Below, piece after piece: positions 9,222 to 18,334 of a DNA stretch of 64,000 bases (within the stretch, counting starts at the first letter, position 1; every line of letters begins with the position of its first letter). Origin of the DNA: Chitinophagales bacterium (GTDB taxonomy: Bacteria > Bacteroidota > Bacteroidia > Chitinophagales > Saprospiraceae). The position numbers and the translations under genes were made by a program. The notes under the pieces are model-generated. The model made no database searches and was not told where the DNA came from. It saw nothing but the letters and a program-made list of their open reading frames with translations. The DNA is taken from positions 62,001 to 126,000 of the forward strand of contig JAAFJT010000003.1 of the NCBI GenBank assembly GCA_013298955.1. Reading direction: 5' to 3'.

Positions 9222-9229
9222 TAGATTTG
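9222..9229 (+). promoter_or_regulatory. Candidate -7 box for nadB
   Basis: TAGATTTG fits TAnnTTTG and lies 33 bases before the nadB ATG. T-rich sequence with TTTTTG lies about 13 bases further upstream, closer than the ideal -33 spacing. Confidence 0.4.
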
Positions 9230-9262
9230 CGCTTTCTTAACTAAAACCAATTATTTAAAATT

Positions 9263-10858
9263 ATGACAACCGATATTCTGGTTATTGGCGGTGGCATTGC
9301 AGGGTTATCCTTCGCCATCAAAACAGCTCGCAAAAGACCTGATTTAAACATCATCGTTTTGACGAAAACCGTTGAAAATGAAAGCAATACGCGATATGCA
9401 CAAGGCGGTGTGGCGGCAGTTTGGGATTTTGAAAAGGATAATTTTAAAAAACATATTGCAGATACCTTAGATGCGGGCGCAGGACTTTGCGGTAAAAAAG
9501 CCGTTGAAATAGTCGTCAAAGAGGGACCCGAGCGTGTCCGCGAAATCATCGAATGGGGAACGCGGTTTGACAAACAGGGCGCGGCATATGATTTAGGTCG
9601 AGAAGGCGGTCATACCGAAAATAGGATTTTACATTTTAAAGATTTAACAGGTTGGGAAATACAGCGTGCCTTGATTGCGGAAGCTAAAAAGTTTGAAAAT
9701 ATTAAAATTGAAGAACATTATTTCGCAGTTGATATTATTACGCAACATCATTTGGGTTATCATATCAATCGAGTTACGCCTGATATTGAATGTTATGGTT
9801 GTTATGCTTTGAATAAAAAAAATAATCATATCGAAACGTTCTTAGCCAAATTGACAATCATGGCAACGGGCGGCACTGGTCAAGTTTATAAAAACACCAC
9901 CAATCCAAGAATTGCTACTGGGGACGGGATTGCCATGTTTTATCGCGCCAAGGGACGGGTTGAAAACATGGAATTTGTCCAATTTCACCCCACTGCTTTG
10001 TACAATCCTGCTGGGGAGAATCCCGATTTCTTAGTTTCGGAAGCCGTGCGCGGTTTTGGTGGCATTTTGAAGACGAAAGAAGGCGAAGAATTTATGCAGC
10101 GATATGATGAACGCGGTTCTCTTGCGCCGCGTGATATTGTGGCGCGGGCGATTGACAACGAGATGAAAGTGCGCGGTACGGAATGTATGTATTTGGATTG
10201 CAGGCATTTAGATAAGCAAAAATTTTATGAACATTTTCCAACCATCTATGACAAATGCAAAAGTATTGGCATTGACCCGATGGAACAAATGATTCCGGTG
10301 GTTCCAGCCTGTCATTATATGTGCGGCGGGATTCAAACGGATGCTTATGGGCGGACTTCAATTAAAAATATTTATGCTTGTGGTGAGTGCAGTTGTACAG
10401 GGCTGCATGGAGCGAATCGATTGGCTTCCAATTCTTTATTAGAAGCATTGGTTTATGCGCATCGGATTTCGGAGGATGTTTTGAAACGCGCGGATAAGGT
10501 TAAAATCAAGGAAGGCATTCCCAATTGGAATGCGGAAGGAACGACAGACCCCTTAGAATTGGTGTTGATGACGCAGAGTACGAAGGAATTAAAAGAAATT
10601 ATGTCTGGTTATGTTGGCATTGTGCGGTCGAATGTGCGTTTGAAACGGGCATTAGATAGATTATTTATCTTATATCAAGAGACGGAAGATTTGTATCATG
10701 CCACTAAATTGTCTCCACAATTATGCGAATTGCGCAATTTGATAACGATTGCGTATTTGATAACGCGGTCTGCTGCCTTACGGCGAGAAAGTCGCGGATT
10801 GCATTATACAACGGATTATCCAAAAGAATTGCCTTTTTTGGATACGACGATTTTGTAA
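9263..10858 (+). CDS. nadB: L-aspartate oxidase
   Basis: Oxidises L-aspartate to iminoaspartate, the first step of de novo NAD synthesis, using FAD. The N-terminus holds the dinucleotide-binding motif ILVIGGGIAGLSFAI. The substrate-site stretch NTRYAQGGVAAVWD (about residues 43-56) and the motif GLHGANRLASNSLLEALVYA (about 378-397) are diagnostic for NadB rather than succinate dehydrogenase subunit A. At 531 residues it has normal length, including the C-terminal helical domain. nadA and nadC are not next to it. It is a single-gene unit between a terminator and a family B palindrome. Confidence 0.93.
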   Translation: MTTDILVIGGGIAGLSFAIKTARKRPDLNIIVLTKTVENESNTRYAQGGVAAVWDFEKDNFKKHIADTLDAGAGLCGKKAVEIVVKEGPERVREIIEWGTRFDKQGAAYDLGREGGHTENRILHFKDLTGWEIQRALIAEAKKFENIKIEEHYFAVDIITQHHLGYHINRVTPDIECYGCYALNKKNNHIETFLAKLTIMATGGTGQVYKNTTNPRIATGDGIAMFYRAKGRVENMEFVQFHPTALYNPAGENPDFLVSEAVRGFGGILKTKEGEEFMQRYDERGSLAPRDIVARAIDNEMKVRGTECMYLDCRHLDKQKFYEHFPTIYDKCKSIGIDPMEQMIPVVPACHYMCGGIQTDAYGRTSIKNIYACGECSCTGLHGANRLASNSLLEALVYAHRISEDVLKRADKVKIKEGIPNWNAEGTTDPLELVLMTQSTKELKEIMSGYVGIVRSNVRLKRALDRLFILYQETEDLYHATKLSPQLCELRNLITIAYLITRSAALRRESRGLHYTTDYPKELPFLDTTIL

Positions 10859-10907
10859 ATCATGGATACTCTTGGGTGTAAGTGGTTGATGTTAAACAAT
10901 CAATAAC

Positions 10908-10940
10908 AACGTTTGGAGGGTTTGAAACCCTCCAAACGTT
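10908..10940. repeat. Family B palindrome
   Basis: A perfect 33-base palindrome: arm AACGTTTGGAGGGTTT, central G, and the complementary arm. It lies between the convergent ends of nadB and the barrel-protein gene. The palindrome and its flanks, from ACAAC to ATACTA, match the terminal part of the array at 60077-60204. Confidence 0.92.
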
Positions 10941-10965
10941 ATACTATTTTTTTAGCCTATATTTT

Positions 10966-12588
10966 TTAAAATCGTGCTGTTATCCCGCCATAAATATTCA
11001 ATCCATAAGTTGGATAATTGAACCACCGTTCTCTTTTAACATTCAAAAGATTGTTGGCATCTACAAAAGCACCGATATTTTTGGCAAACCAATATTCCGC
11101 GCCCACACTCAAATCGAATAAAGCACCCAATCTATCGGCTTGACCTGCTGCATTTTTGTAATTTACCCCGTTTTGAACAAACAAATTGGCTTTTACAAAG
11201 GCTTTTTCAGGCAACAGCATGTATTTTGCAGCAATATTCCAATCCAATGAAGGCAAACCCCAAGCCCGTTCTTCCTTATTCGGCGAATACGCATTCTGAC
11301 TTAATGTACCTGTAATTTCCAAATCTTTTATCGGACGCGCCGTAATCGTTGCCCGAACATTGAAAATGCCCACCGTATCATAAATCGTTTTAAAGCGTTT
11401 GAACTTATCCGTGCTATCCGCAAGAAATAATGCTAAATTGCGATACGTACTCCAACCCGTCTGAATTTGGTAATCCAAAAACGAAAAAGCTCCTTTCACA
11501 CCCCCAAAATATTCCAATTGTTGCCCTACATTAATCTTGCTGCGCGGGATGACATAAGGATTGTATGTCGCCAAATTGCGATACGTATAACGGATAAAAT
11601 CACCTTTCCAACCTGCATACGCCGAAATGCTCCCCAAATTCACAGACGCTTCCAAATCAGGCATTGGATAAAAATCATCTTTGTAATAACCTAAATTTGC
11701 CCCGACTTTAAATTTGAATAGGTCTGCATGATAGATGAAAAAAGGTTGCAAGCGTAAGGTATTCAAATCCTGCGTTTTACCATTACTCACCGTATCATTG
11801 CTTAAAAATTCGCCTTTCAAGGCAATGCCAATAGGATGTTTTTCTTGAATCCATTTAGTCGCTTTCAAATCCAGTGCAAATTCATTTTCATGGATTCCTT
11901 GAAAATCAGACAAATTATAAAATTTCACATCCGCCCGATAATCAATATCCGCAGCCGTTTTCGCCGCATTATAAACACTCGCACCGATATTAAACAAGTT
12001 GAAATGTTGCCGCGATGCATCACTATTAAACGTATCTTTGGCGTGATTGTAACCATAATACCATTGTGCATCTTGTTTAAAACCCACTTGCCCATCGACT
12101 GCTAAACCATTTTTAGGCGCGAAGAAAGAACCCGAAATATCACCACCTGTTGTTGCAAAACGTTGATTCGCAATGGTTTTGAAATCAGCCGCGTGATGTT
12201 TTAATTTAAGATTTAAATTATATTTTTTAGGCTCGGTCAAGCGATACGCCGCATCGAAATAGGGCGAATTGGGCATCCCATAACCTGCTTTCACATAACC
12301 ATCATATTGCGGCGGTAATGCCTCGACTTTCATCGCAACAGGGCGCAACTTCGGCGGCAAATAATCCAGATTGACGCTGCGATTCGGTACACTATACGTC
12401 TGCGCACGAACACTCGTATCCACCGCAGGCAGGTAAGGCGTAGTCCTCACTTTTTCCGTTTCAATCAACCGCGCATCGAAATTTTTAATCACTTCTTGGC
12501 TTTGGTCTTGAACGCTACCACCTGTCTTCTGACCTTGTGCTGTGATAGCACAAAGACAAATATATAAAATTGAGAAATTTTTGTTCAT
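10966..12588 (-). CDS. Outer-membrane beta-barrel protein (TonB-dependent-receptor-like)
   Basis: About 540 residues. The start ATG at 12588 is preferred over the upstream frame extension to 12618 because it begins a signal peptide (NFSILYICLCAITAQGQ). The mature part starts with a proline-rich linker and then alternates aromatic strands with turns all the way to a C-terminal aromatic end (LNIYGGITARF), as in outer-membrane barrels. No plug domain or TonB box is recognisable, so it is probably a barrel relative of the receptors rather than a full receptor. It lies directly downstream of the 1046-residue TPR gene on the same strand (gap about 95 bases with a family B palindrome). In other Bacteroidota such a pair is often adjacent, which suggests joint work at the outer membrane. 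Confidence 0.65.
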   Translation of the reverse strand: MNKNFSILYICLCAITAQGQKTGGSVQDQSQEVIKNFDARLIETEKVRTTPYLPAVDTSVRAQTYSVPNRSVNLDYLPPKLRPVAMKVEALPPQYDGYVKAGYGMPNSPYFDAAYRLTEPKKYNLNLKLKHHAADFKTIANQRFATTGGDISGSFFAPKNGLAVDGQVGFKQDAQWYYGYNHAKDTFNSDASRQHFNLFNIGASVYNAAKTAADIDYRADVKFYNLSDFQGIHENEFALDLKATKWIQEKHPIGIALKGEFLSNDTVSNGKTQDLNTLRLQPFFIYHADLFKFKVGANLGYYKDDFYPMPDLEASVNLGSISAYAGWKGDFIRYTYRNLATYNPYVIPRSKINVGQQLEYFGGVKGAFSFLDYQIQTGWSTYRNLALFLADSTDKFKRFKTIYDTVGIFNVRATITARPIKDLEITGTLSQNAYSPNKEERAWGLPSLDWNIAAKYMLLPEKAFVKANLFVQNGVNYKNAAGQADRLGALFDLSVGAEYWFAKNIGAFVDANNLLNVKRERWFNYPTYGLNIYGGITARF

Positions 12589-12631
12589 TTTAATTAAATT
12601 TATCTTAATGATTATCAACCCTTTTCACCAA

Positions 12632-12662
12632 CCCTTTGGAGGGTTTTAAACCCTCCAAAGGG
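12632..12662. repeat. Family B palindrome (CCCTTTGG arms)
   Basis: Arms CCCTTTGGAGGG and CCCTCCAAAGGG around TTTTAAA. The outer bases differ from the copies with AACGTTTGG, and both arms differ in step. An ATGATTATCAA precedes it (12608-12618). It lies inside the TPR/barrel transcription unit. Confidence 0.88.
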
Positions 12663-12683
12663 TGTTGTCGTTCCTTTTTTAGC

Positions 12684-15600
12684 TTATTTTCCATTATCTA
12701 ACTCGATGATACCATTATTTTTATTCGGGTCAATCCGCGATTTTTTCTTTTCTTTTTCTTCTAATAATTTTAATTTAGCCCGCGCTTCCGAAACAACACT
12801 TTTCATGTGTGCATCGGAATCATCTTTAAAATTATCAATCACGGCTTCCAATGCCGCCCGTGCATTAAACAAATCGTTTTTATCAGCATATATATCTGAT
12901 TGTAAAACAACGCATTTTGCAGACCAGTATTGAGAAGTACTGTTTTGACTCGCTCTATCGCATCTATCCAAAGCGGCATCGAAATTGCGTTGTGCATAAT
13001 CAATCGACGCAACTAAAAATTCTGCTTCTGCCGTTTGTTCGTCAGGTTTCAACGTTGCAATCGCTTTCAATAAGGCTGTTTTGGAATTAGCATAATCTTT
13101 TCTATCAAATGCAATTTTGCCCAAATACAAACTCGCAATCGCTGCTTGTTCTTTCGTTGCACGCGGATTATTAGCGACTTTTGTTGCCATATCATACACC
13201 GCATCCGTCCGATTGATGCGGTAAGCGGAACGCATTGCACCCAATTGAGCTTCAAATTTTTGTTCTTCGGTCGTAGCCGCTTTTTCTAAACGGTCATATA
13301 ATTCGTAGGCTTTTGCAAAATTTTTACCACCATTGTAAGCAATCAAAGCCGCTTTGCCCAATGCTTTTAAATAATATTTGCTCCCTGTACCGCGATTTGC
13401 CACCGTTTCGTAGTCGGTAAACGCCGCATCATATTGTTTTAAAATGGCATAAGATTCGCCCCTATCGTAATAGGCTTGTAACGCATTGACACCACTCGGA
13501 AAACGCGTCAAATAGGTGGTAAAACTCGACACAGCGCGGTCATAATTGCCTTGTTCATACTGCGTTTCGGCAGATTTAAATAACAAATTATCTTGCTGCA
13601 TTCCATCCACCGTCATACCCGGAACCGTTTTCAAAAAGGTAAAATAATCATCAGGACGATTCAAATCGTGTACATAAATGTCTTCCAAACGCTCCAAAGC
13701 CGCTTTTGCATCCACCGCATTCGGCTGATGTTGAAAAACTTGTTTGTAATAACTTGCCGCTTGTTCTTGATTGCCCTGATTGCTCGCAATCAAACCCAAA
13801 CGCATCAACGCAGGCACTGCCAAATCGGTTTTGCCCTTATAATCATTCAATAATCGGTTCAATGCCCGTGTCGCATTATCCAATTGATTCATTTCTTGAT
13901 ACGTCGCGCCCGCTTCTAACAACGCCGCAGGTGCAAACTCCGAATTAGGATATTGGTCTGCAATTTTATCCAAAGCGAGCAATTTCTCCACTTTATTATT
14001 CCGCAAACCTTGAATAATCCCTTTTTGATACAACGCGTAAATATAACCTGCGTATTGATTCGTCACGGCTTCATCATAATATTTCAACGCTTCATCATAT
14101 TTATTGCGTTTAAACATACAGTCGCCTGCCCGCAAAATGGCATCTCCTAAAACATTTTGTTTAATATCATCGCCATAAATCGTTGCTTTATCGCGTTTGA
14201 TACCCGAAACGGCTTCTTTGAAATAATCCAAAGCCGATTGATAATTTTTTTGTTTCAAATAATTATAACCTTGAATATAATTACCCAAATTCATCGAAGC
14301 ATCTTCTGGCAACGTGCGCAATCCTTTCCCCAAAGTCAAAAATTGACTCATGTAACGTTGGCTTGTCGCATAATCTTTTTGAGTATTCGCAATATCGCCC
14401 AACCAAAAATTGGCAATCGCTTTAGCTTCCGTACTCATGGATTCGGACAAAGAGCGTTCAAAATAACTTTTCGCATCCGCAGGTTTGTTATCCTGCATCA
14501 ACTGAATCCCGCGATACAACAAGGCTTTTTGATAGGCTTCCCGAATTTTAGCAGTTTTATTTTGAATCCCGTTAATGGTTTTAATCGCGCCTTCATAATC
14601 CCGCGTTTGCAACAATAAATCGCCCAATAAATTTTGCGCATCCGTATAATAACGACTGCCCGCAGGAATCCCTTCCAAACCATTCACCGCATCTTGAATA
14701 TATTTTAATTCATAACTCAATTTGGCATAATTGAACAAGGCATCTTCCTGAACCGCCGCATCAAAATTCATCCGAGAGGCAGTCGCAAACGCATTCCGCG
14801 CCGCGCCCCTATCGCCCGTCCGCAAATAGCAATCGCCCAACATGACCAAAGCATTTTGCCCCATTTTATTGGCAGTTCGGTTGAGATTTTCCAAATTTTT
14901 ACCTGCCTCGACGTATTTTCCAACCCGATATTGGGCAAAACCCAATTGATAAAAATCTTCTTCCCGCATTTTATTATTGCCTTCTCCACCGACTTCCAAA
15001 TATTTCACAGCATTTGGATAATCTTTTTTCTCAAAATACGCTTGCCCAATCAATTGATTCAATTCCCGACCCGTGCGCAATTTAGGGTCTTGCGCGGCGC
15101 GAGTGCCATACGTGATGACTTTATCGTAATCATGTTGTGCAAAATAAATCTGCGTCAGATAGTAAGGAATGTATTGCGCATAGGTTTTGCTTTTTTCGAC
15201 GCGTTGGAAACTCTTGATGGCTTCATCAAATTTATTTTCAAAAAAAGCCGTCATCCCGTAATAATAATTGGCAGGATAGAAATATTCCCCATCTTTCTCC
15301 TTCACCTGCTCAAAACAAGCCTTTGCTTTTGGGAATTGTTTGCGTACAAAATACGCATATCCTTTTTTGAAATAGGCTTCTGTACGCAAATCGCCCGATA
15401 TTTCAGAATCATTCAGCATTTCAAAAAAACGCAACGCTTTATCAAATTCTTGAGCATTGTAATAATAATTGCCCATTTCGACAATCGCCTGTTTTGCTAA
15501 TGGGTCAGGCGAATAATTGCGAATATAATCCGCAATCAATTGTTCGGCATTGGGTTGACCTGTTCGGACGGCTGATTTTGCCAAATATAATTCGGCGCGA

Positions 15601-15824
15601 CCGCGTAATAACTTACTTTCTGGCTCTACAGCAGGGCGTAATTGGTCTAAGGAAACTTGAAACTCGCGCTGTGCGGCTCCGTAAATCCCTTTTTCAAAAA
15701 AATCTAATCCGCGTTTATACGCCAGATTTGCCTCTGTAAAAACGGTCGTTTGCTGTGCGCCGACCGAACCGCCGTATAACAGCAGGCAAAGACTCGTGGA
15801 ACGAATGAATTTCAATTGCATCAT
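12684..15824 (-). CDS. Large periplasmic tetratricopeptide-repeat protein
   Basis: A 1046-residue exported protein. The signal peptide is MMQLKFIRSTSLCLLLYGGS with cleavage near VGAQ. The rest is almost entirely TPR units of about 34-37 residues, visible as repeated A.Y..G...Y..G.Y..A...F patterns (for example NYYYNAQEFDKALRFFEML and YEQGNYDRAVSSFTTYL). A charged, Lys-rich tail ends the protein. TPR solenoids bind other proteins, so this is probably a periplasmic scaffold for envelope or secretion complexes. The downstream barrel protein on the same strand is its likely partner. The divergent XdhC gene starts about 270 bases away. The precise role is not known to me. Confidence 0.8.
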   Translation of the reverse strand: MMQLKFIRSTSLCLLLYGGSVGAQQTTVFTEANLAYKRGLDFFEKGIYGAAQREFQVSLDQLRPAVEPESKLLRGRAELYLAKSAVRTGQPNAEQLIADYIRNYSPDPLAKQAIVEMGNYYYNAQEFDKALRFFEMLNDSEISGDLRTEAYFKKGYAYFVRKQFPKAKACFEQVKEKDGEYFYPANYYYGMTAFFENKFDEAIKSFQRVEKSKTYAQYIPYYLTQIYFAQHDYDKVITYGTRAAQDPKLRTGRELNQLIGQAYFEKKDYPNAVKYLEVGGEGNNKMREEDFYQLGFAQYRVGKYVEAGKNLENLNRTANKMGQNALVMLGDCYLRTGDRGAARNAFATASRMNFDAAVQEDALFNYAKLSYELKYIQDAVNGLEGIPAGSRYYTDAQNLLGDLLLQTRDYEGAIKTINGIQNKTAKIREAYQKALLYRGIQLMQDNKPADAKSYFERSLSESMSTEAKAIANFWLGDIANTQKDYATSQRYMSQFLTLGKGLRTLPEDASMNLGNYIQGYNYLKQKNYQSALDYFKEAVSGIKRDKATIYGDDIKQNVLGDAILRAGDCMFKRNKYDEALKYYDEAVTNQYAGYIYALYQKGIIQGLRNNKVEKLLALDKIADQYPNSEFAPAALLEAGATYQEMNQLDNATRALNRLLNDYKGKTDLAVPALMRLGLIASNQGNQEQAASYYKQVFQHQPNAVDAKAALERLEDIYVHDLNRPDDYFTFLKTVPGMTVDGMQQDNLLFKSAETQYEQGNYDRAVSSFTTYLTRFPSGVNALQAYYDRGESYAILKQYDAAFTDYETVANRGTGSKYYLKALGKAALIAYNGGKNFAKAYELYDRLEKAATTEEQKFEAQLGAMRSAYRINRTDAVYDMATKVANNPRATKEQAAIASLYLGKIAFDRKDYANSKTALLKAIATLKPDEQTAEAEFLVASIDYAQRNFDAALDRCDRASQNSTSQYWSAKCVVLQSDIYADKNDLFNARAALEAVIDNFKDDSDAHMKSVVSEARAKLKLLEEKEKKKSRIDPNKNNGIIELDNGK

Positions 15825-16041
15825 TTTTGAAATGAGTTAGCTATGGATGGTTTTGCGATTGTACAATTAAGACCGTTGTTTAGAACGCTGTTTGTTGAAA
15901 AAAACGTTCAATTTTGCTCTTTTTGACAATTTCTTAACAAAAAAAAATTGCATTTGAAGTCAAAAGCAGTGCAAATCTATTCTATTATTTGTAAAAAATA
16001 CAAAAATGCTCGTTTTCTAATGGACTTTTCTGTTTTTAAAC

Positions 16042-16049
16042 TACCTTTG
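16042..16049 (+). promoter_or_regulatory. Candidate -7 box for the XdhC gene
   Basis: TACCTTTG lies 43 bases upstream of ATG 16092 and within the longer open frame that begins at TTG 15948. This position supports the shorter gene start. Confidence 0.45.
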
Positions 16050-16091
16050 TTTCAAAATCAGGCGCAATCAAAGTTGACCTTTAAACGAAGA

Positions 16092-17111
16092 ATGAAAGAA
16101 ATATTTCCATTATTAAAACAAAAAGTCATTGATAATCAATGCTTTGCATTAGCCACCGTAACGGCAACTTGGGGTGCTTCGCCCCGTCCTGCGGGTTCGG
16201 TGATGGCGATTTTTGCGGATAAGACGATAGCAGGTTCGGTTTCGGGCGGCTGCATCGAAGGCGAAGTGATGCGATTGGGTTTAGAAGTCCTCCAAACAGG
16301 GCAACCCATTCAAAAAACATTTGGGATTTCGGATGATGATGCTTGGACGGTTGGGCTGAGTTGTGGCGGAAAAGTGTCGATTTGGATTGAAAAATTTATA
16401 GCTTTTGAAGATAAAAATCATTGGAATCAACTTTCAGATGCCCTTGAAAACGATAAAAGTGTGGTTTTGATAACGCATTTGGTAACGGGAAAGCATCAAA
16501 TTTGGTTTCCAGACGCGGAAAATCGGGTTTTGCAAGCAAGCGATAAGCAATTAGAGCAAGTTCTAACGCAAAAATATCATTCTAATCAAACAGGTATTGC
16601 AACTGCAAGTAGCGGCGAAACCGTTTTTATACGCGTTTTTCCAAAGAAACCGCGTTTATTTATCGTCGGTGCGGCGCATATTACAGTGGATTTAGTGCGT
16701 TTTGCGAAAGATTTTGATTTTAAAACAATTGTCATAGATCCGCGCGGTATTTTCACCAAGCGAACTCGTTTTGAAATCGCACCTGACGAATTATTAGAAG
16801 CCTGGCCTGCAGAAGTTTTGGCAGATATGGTGTTGGACAGGCATGATTACGCGGTCATTCTCTCGCATGACCCCAAAATTGATGACCAAGCTCTTGAACT
16901 TTTTTTAAATAGTGATATTAAATATATTGGTGCATTGGGCAGCAGCAAAACGCACCAAAAACGAGTCGCAAGGCTTACTGAAATGGGTTTTGATGCAACT
17001 CAAATTGCGCGAATCCATTCACCGATTGGTTTATCGATTTCGGCGCGGACAGCACAAGAGATTGCACTCAGTATCATTGCGCAATTGATTCAAATTAAAA
17101 ATGTACTCTAA
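16092..17111 (+). CDS. XdhC/CoxI family molybdenum-enzyme accessory protein
   Basis: About 339 residues from ATG 16092 (MKEIFPLLKQKVI). The N-terminal XdhC domain holds ATVTATWGASPRPAGSVMAI and GSVSGGCIEGEV, with the cysteine that in XdhC/PaoD/CoxI proteins helps deliver sulfurated molybdenum cofactor. The C-terminal Rossmann domain holds RLFIVGAAHITVDLVRFA and ends with GALGSSKTHQKR and HSPIGLSI, all family signatures. These proteins mature xanthine dehydrogenase or CO-dehydrogenase-type enzymes. No such enzyme is in the window, but a MOSC protein follows, so a molybdenum-linked neighbourhood is inferred. The gap between them holds a duplicated family A hairpin. Confidence 0.85.
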   Translation: MKEIFPLLKQKVIDNQCFALATVTATWGASPRPAGSVMAIFADKTIAGSVSGGCIEGEVMRLGLEVLQTGQPIQKTFGISDDDAWTVGLSCGGKVSIWIEKFIAFEDKNHWNQLSDALENDKSVVLITHLVTGKHQIWFPDAENRVLQASDKQLEQVLTQKYHSNQTGIATASSGETVFIRVFPKKPRLFIVGAAHITVDLVRFAKDFDFKTIVIDPRGIFTKRTRFEIAPDELLEAWPAEVLADMVLDRHDYAVILSHDPKIDDQALELFLNSDIKYIGALGSSKTHQKRVARLTEMGFDATQIARIHSPIGLSISARTAQEIALSIIAQLIQIKNVL

Positions 17112-17119
17112 AATATAAT

Positions 17120-17309
17120 TGTAACACAGATGACGCGGATTTTGCAGATTTTCGCGGATTTTTTTAATCCATGAAAAAAATCCGCGAAAATCTGCAAAAT
17201 CCGCGTCATCCGCGTTCCAATGGTACCACAAGCGGATTTTTTTAATCCATGAAAAAAATCCGCGAAAATCTGCAAAATCCGCGTCATCCGCGTTCCAATG
17301 GTACCACAA
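17120..17309. repeat. Family A hairpin with a 78-bp tandem duplication of one side
   Basis: Left arm ACACAGATGACGCGGATTTT... pairs with the right arm ending CGCGTCATCCGCGTTCCAA. The segment 17154-17231, made of the loop and right arm, is repeated identically at 17232-17309. The result is one left arm and two right arms. Spurious open frames cross it. Confidence 0.92.
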
Positions 17310-17337
17310 TTTGACAAATCATAAATTTTAAAATAAT

Positions 17338-18198
17338 ATGTTACTCGTAACGCAAATTAATATTTATCCTGTAAAATCGTTCGATGGTTATAGCACCACT
17401 TCCGCAGTGGTTGAACAGCGCGGACTTCAATACGATAGGCGTTGGATGTTAGTGAATGCAGACGGCGTATTTTTGACGCAGCGCAACCATCCACAAATGG
17501 CACTTTTTCGAGCTCTTATCATTGATAATCAATTAGTTATCGAAGATAAAATTTCTAATCAAACTTTATTAAAAGTAGGCATTGATGAAAAAACAGGCGA
17601 GCGCAAAATGGTGGAGATTTGGGATGACCATTGTGAAGCCGCGCTTGTTTCCAAAAAGGCAGACCAAATTTTGAGTACTGCATTAGGCATTGATTGTCAA
17701 TTAGTTACAATGCCCGATGAGACAGAACGGCGTGTAGAAGCATCGTTTAATACGGGAAATGATATGGTCAGTTTTGCAGATGCTTATCCGATTTTAATTG
17801 TTGGGGAAGCATCTTTGGATGATTTAAAAAATAGATATAATGATGATAATCAATCCAAAATCAGCATGCGCCGTTTTCGAGGCAATATCATTTTTTCGGG
17901 CGGACAACCACATGAAGAAGATAATTGGTCAAATTTTCGGATTAATGAACTCCATTTTATGGGTGTCAAACCTTGTGCGCGTTGTATTATGACGACAATT
18001 GACCCTGATACGGGTGTTGTTGCGGCAGACAAAGAGCCATTAGCCATGCTATCGACGTATAGAAAGCGGAATCGCAAAATTTATTTTGGTCAAAACGTTA
18101 TTTGGAATTATAAACGTTGGCTTTGGGCGATGGAAGCGACGATTCAAGTCGGTGATGTGCTTGTGGATGATTCCAAAAGGAACAACCCATCTTTTTAG
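17338..18198 (+). CDS. MOSC-domain protein (YcbX/mARC-like)
   Basis: 286 residues. An N-terminal MOSC_N beta-barrel (INIYPVKSFDGYSTTSAVVE) is followed by the MOSC domain with the conserved KPCARCIMTTIDPDTG near residue 212, whose cysteine binds the molybdenum cofactor in the YcbX/mARC family. Members reduce N-hydroxylated compounds or S-oxides. E. coli YcbX carries a C-terminal 2Fe-2S domain; this protein is too short for one and would need a separate electron donor. Placement 3' of XdhC fits a molybdenum theme. ATG 17338 is 28 bases past the duplicated hairpin. Confidence 0.85.
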   Translation: MLLVTQINIYPVKSFDGYSTTSAVVEQRGLQYDRRWMLVNADGVFLTQRNHPQMALFRALIIDNQLVIEDKISNQTLLKVGIDEKTGERKMVEIWDDHCEAALVSKKADQILSTALGIDCQLVTMPDETERRVEASFNTGNDMVSFADAYPILIVGEASLDDLKNRYNDDNQSKISMRRFRGNIIFSGGQPHEEDNWSNFRINELHFMGVKPCARCIMTTIDPDTGVVAADKEPLAMLSTYRKRNRKIYFGQNVIWNYKRWLWAMEATIQVGDVLVDDSKRNNPSF

Positions 18199-18208
18199 AT
18201 TTTTATTT

Positions 18209-18216
18209 TACCTTTG
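18209..18216 (+). promoter_or_regulatory. Candidate -7 box upstream of the DoxX-like gene
   Basis: TACCTTTG, preceded by T-rich sequence, 118 bases before ATG 18335. A leader of about 110 bases would result. Confidence 0.35.
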
Positions 18217-18334
18217 CATCCTATTTGGATTTAAAACCGTCTTTGAATGAACTATTTTTGGAAATGAACAGCTCTATTTTAACAATATCGTAAAACAAGC
18301 AAAAATCTATTTTAAACCAACTTAAATAGAATAT

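Noticed and set aside
14856-15500. 214-codon plus-strand frame opposite the large TPR gene
   Set aside because: Low-complexity Ile/Phe/His composition, a mirror of TPR coding sequence; no promoter or recognisable domain.
17031-17309. Minus-strand frames with repeated NADDADFADFRGFF-like residues
   Set aside because: They are translations of the duplicated family A hairpin. The same residues recur wherever the hairpin occurs (19905, 49645), which shows a repeat and not a protein.
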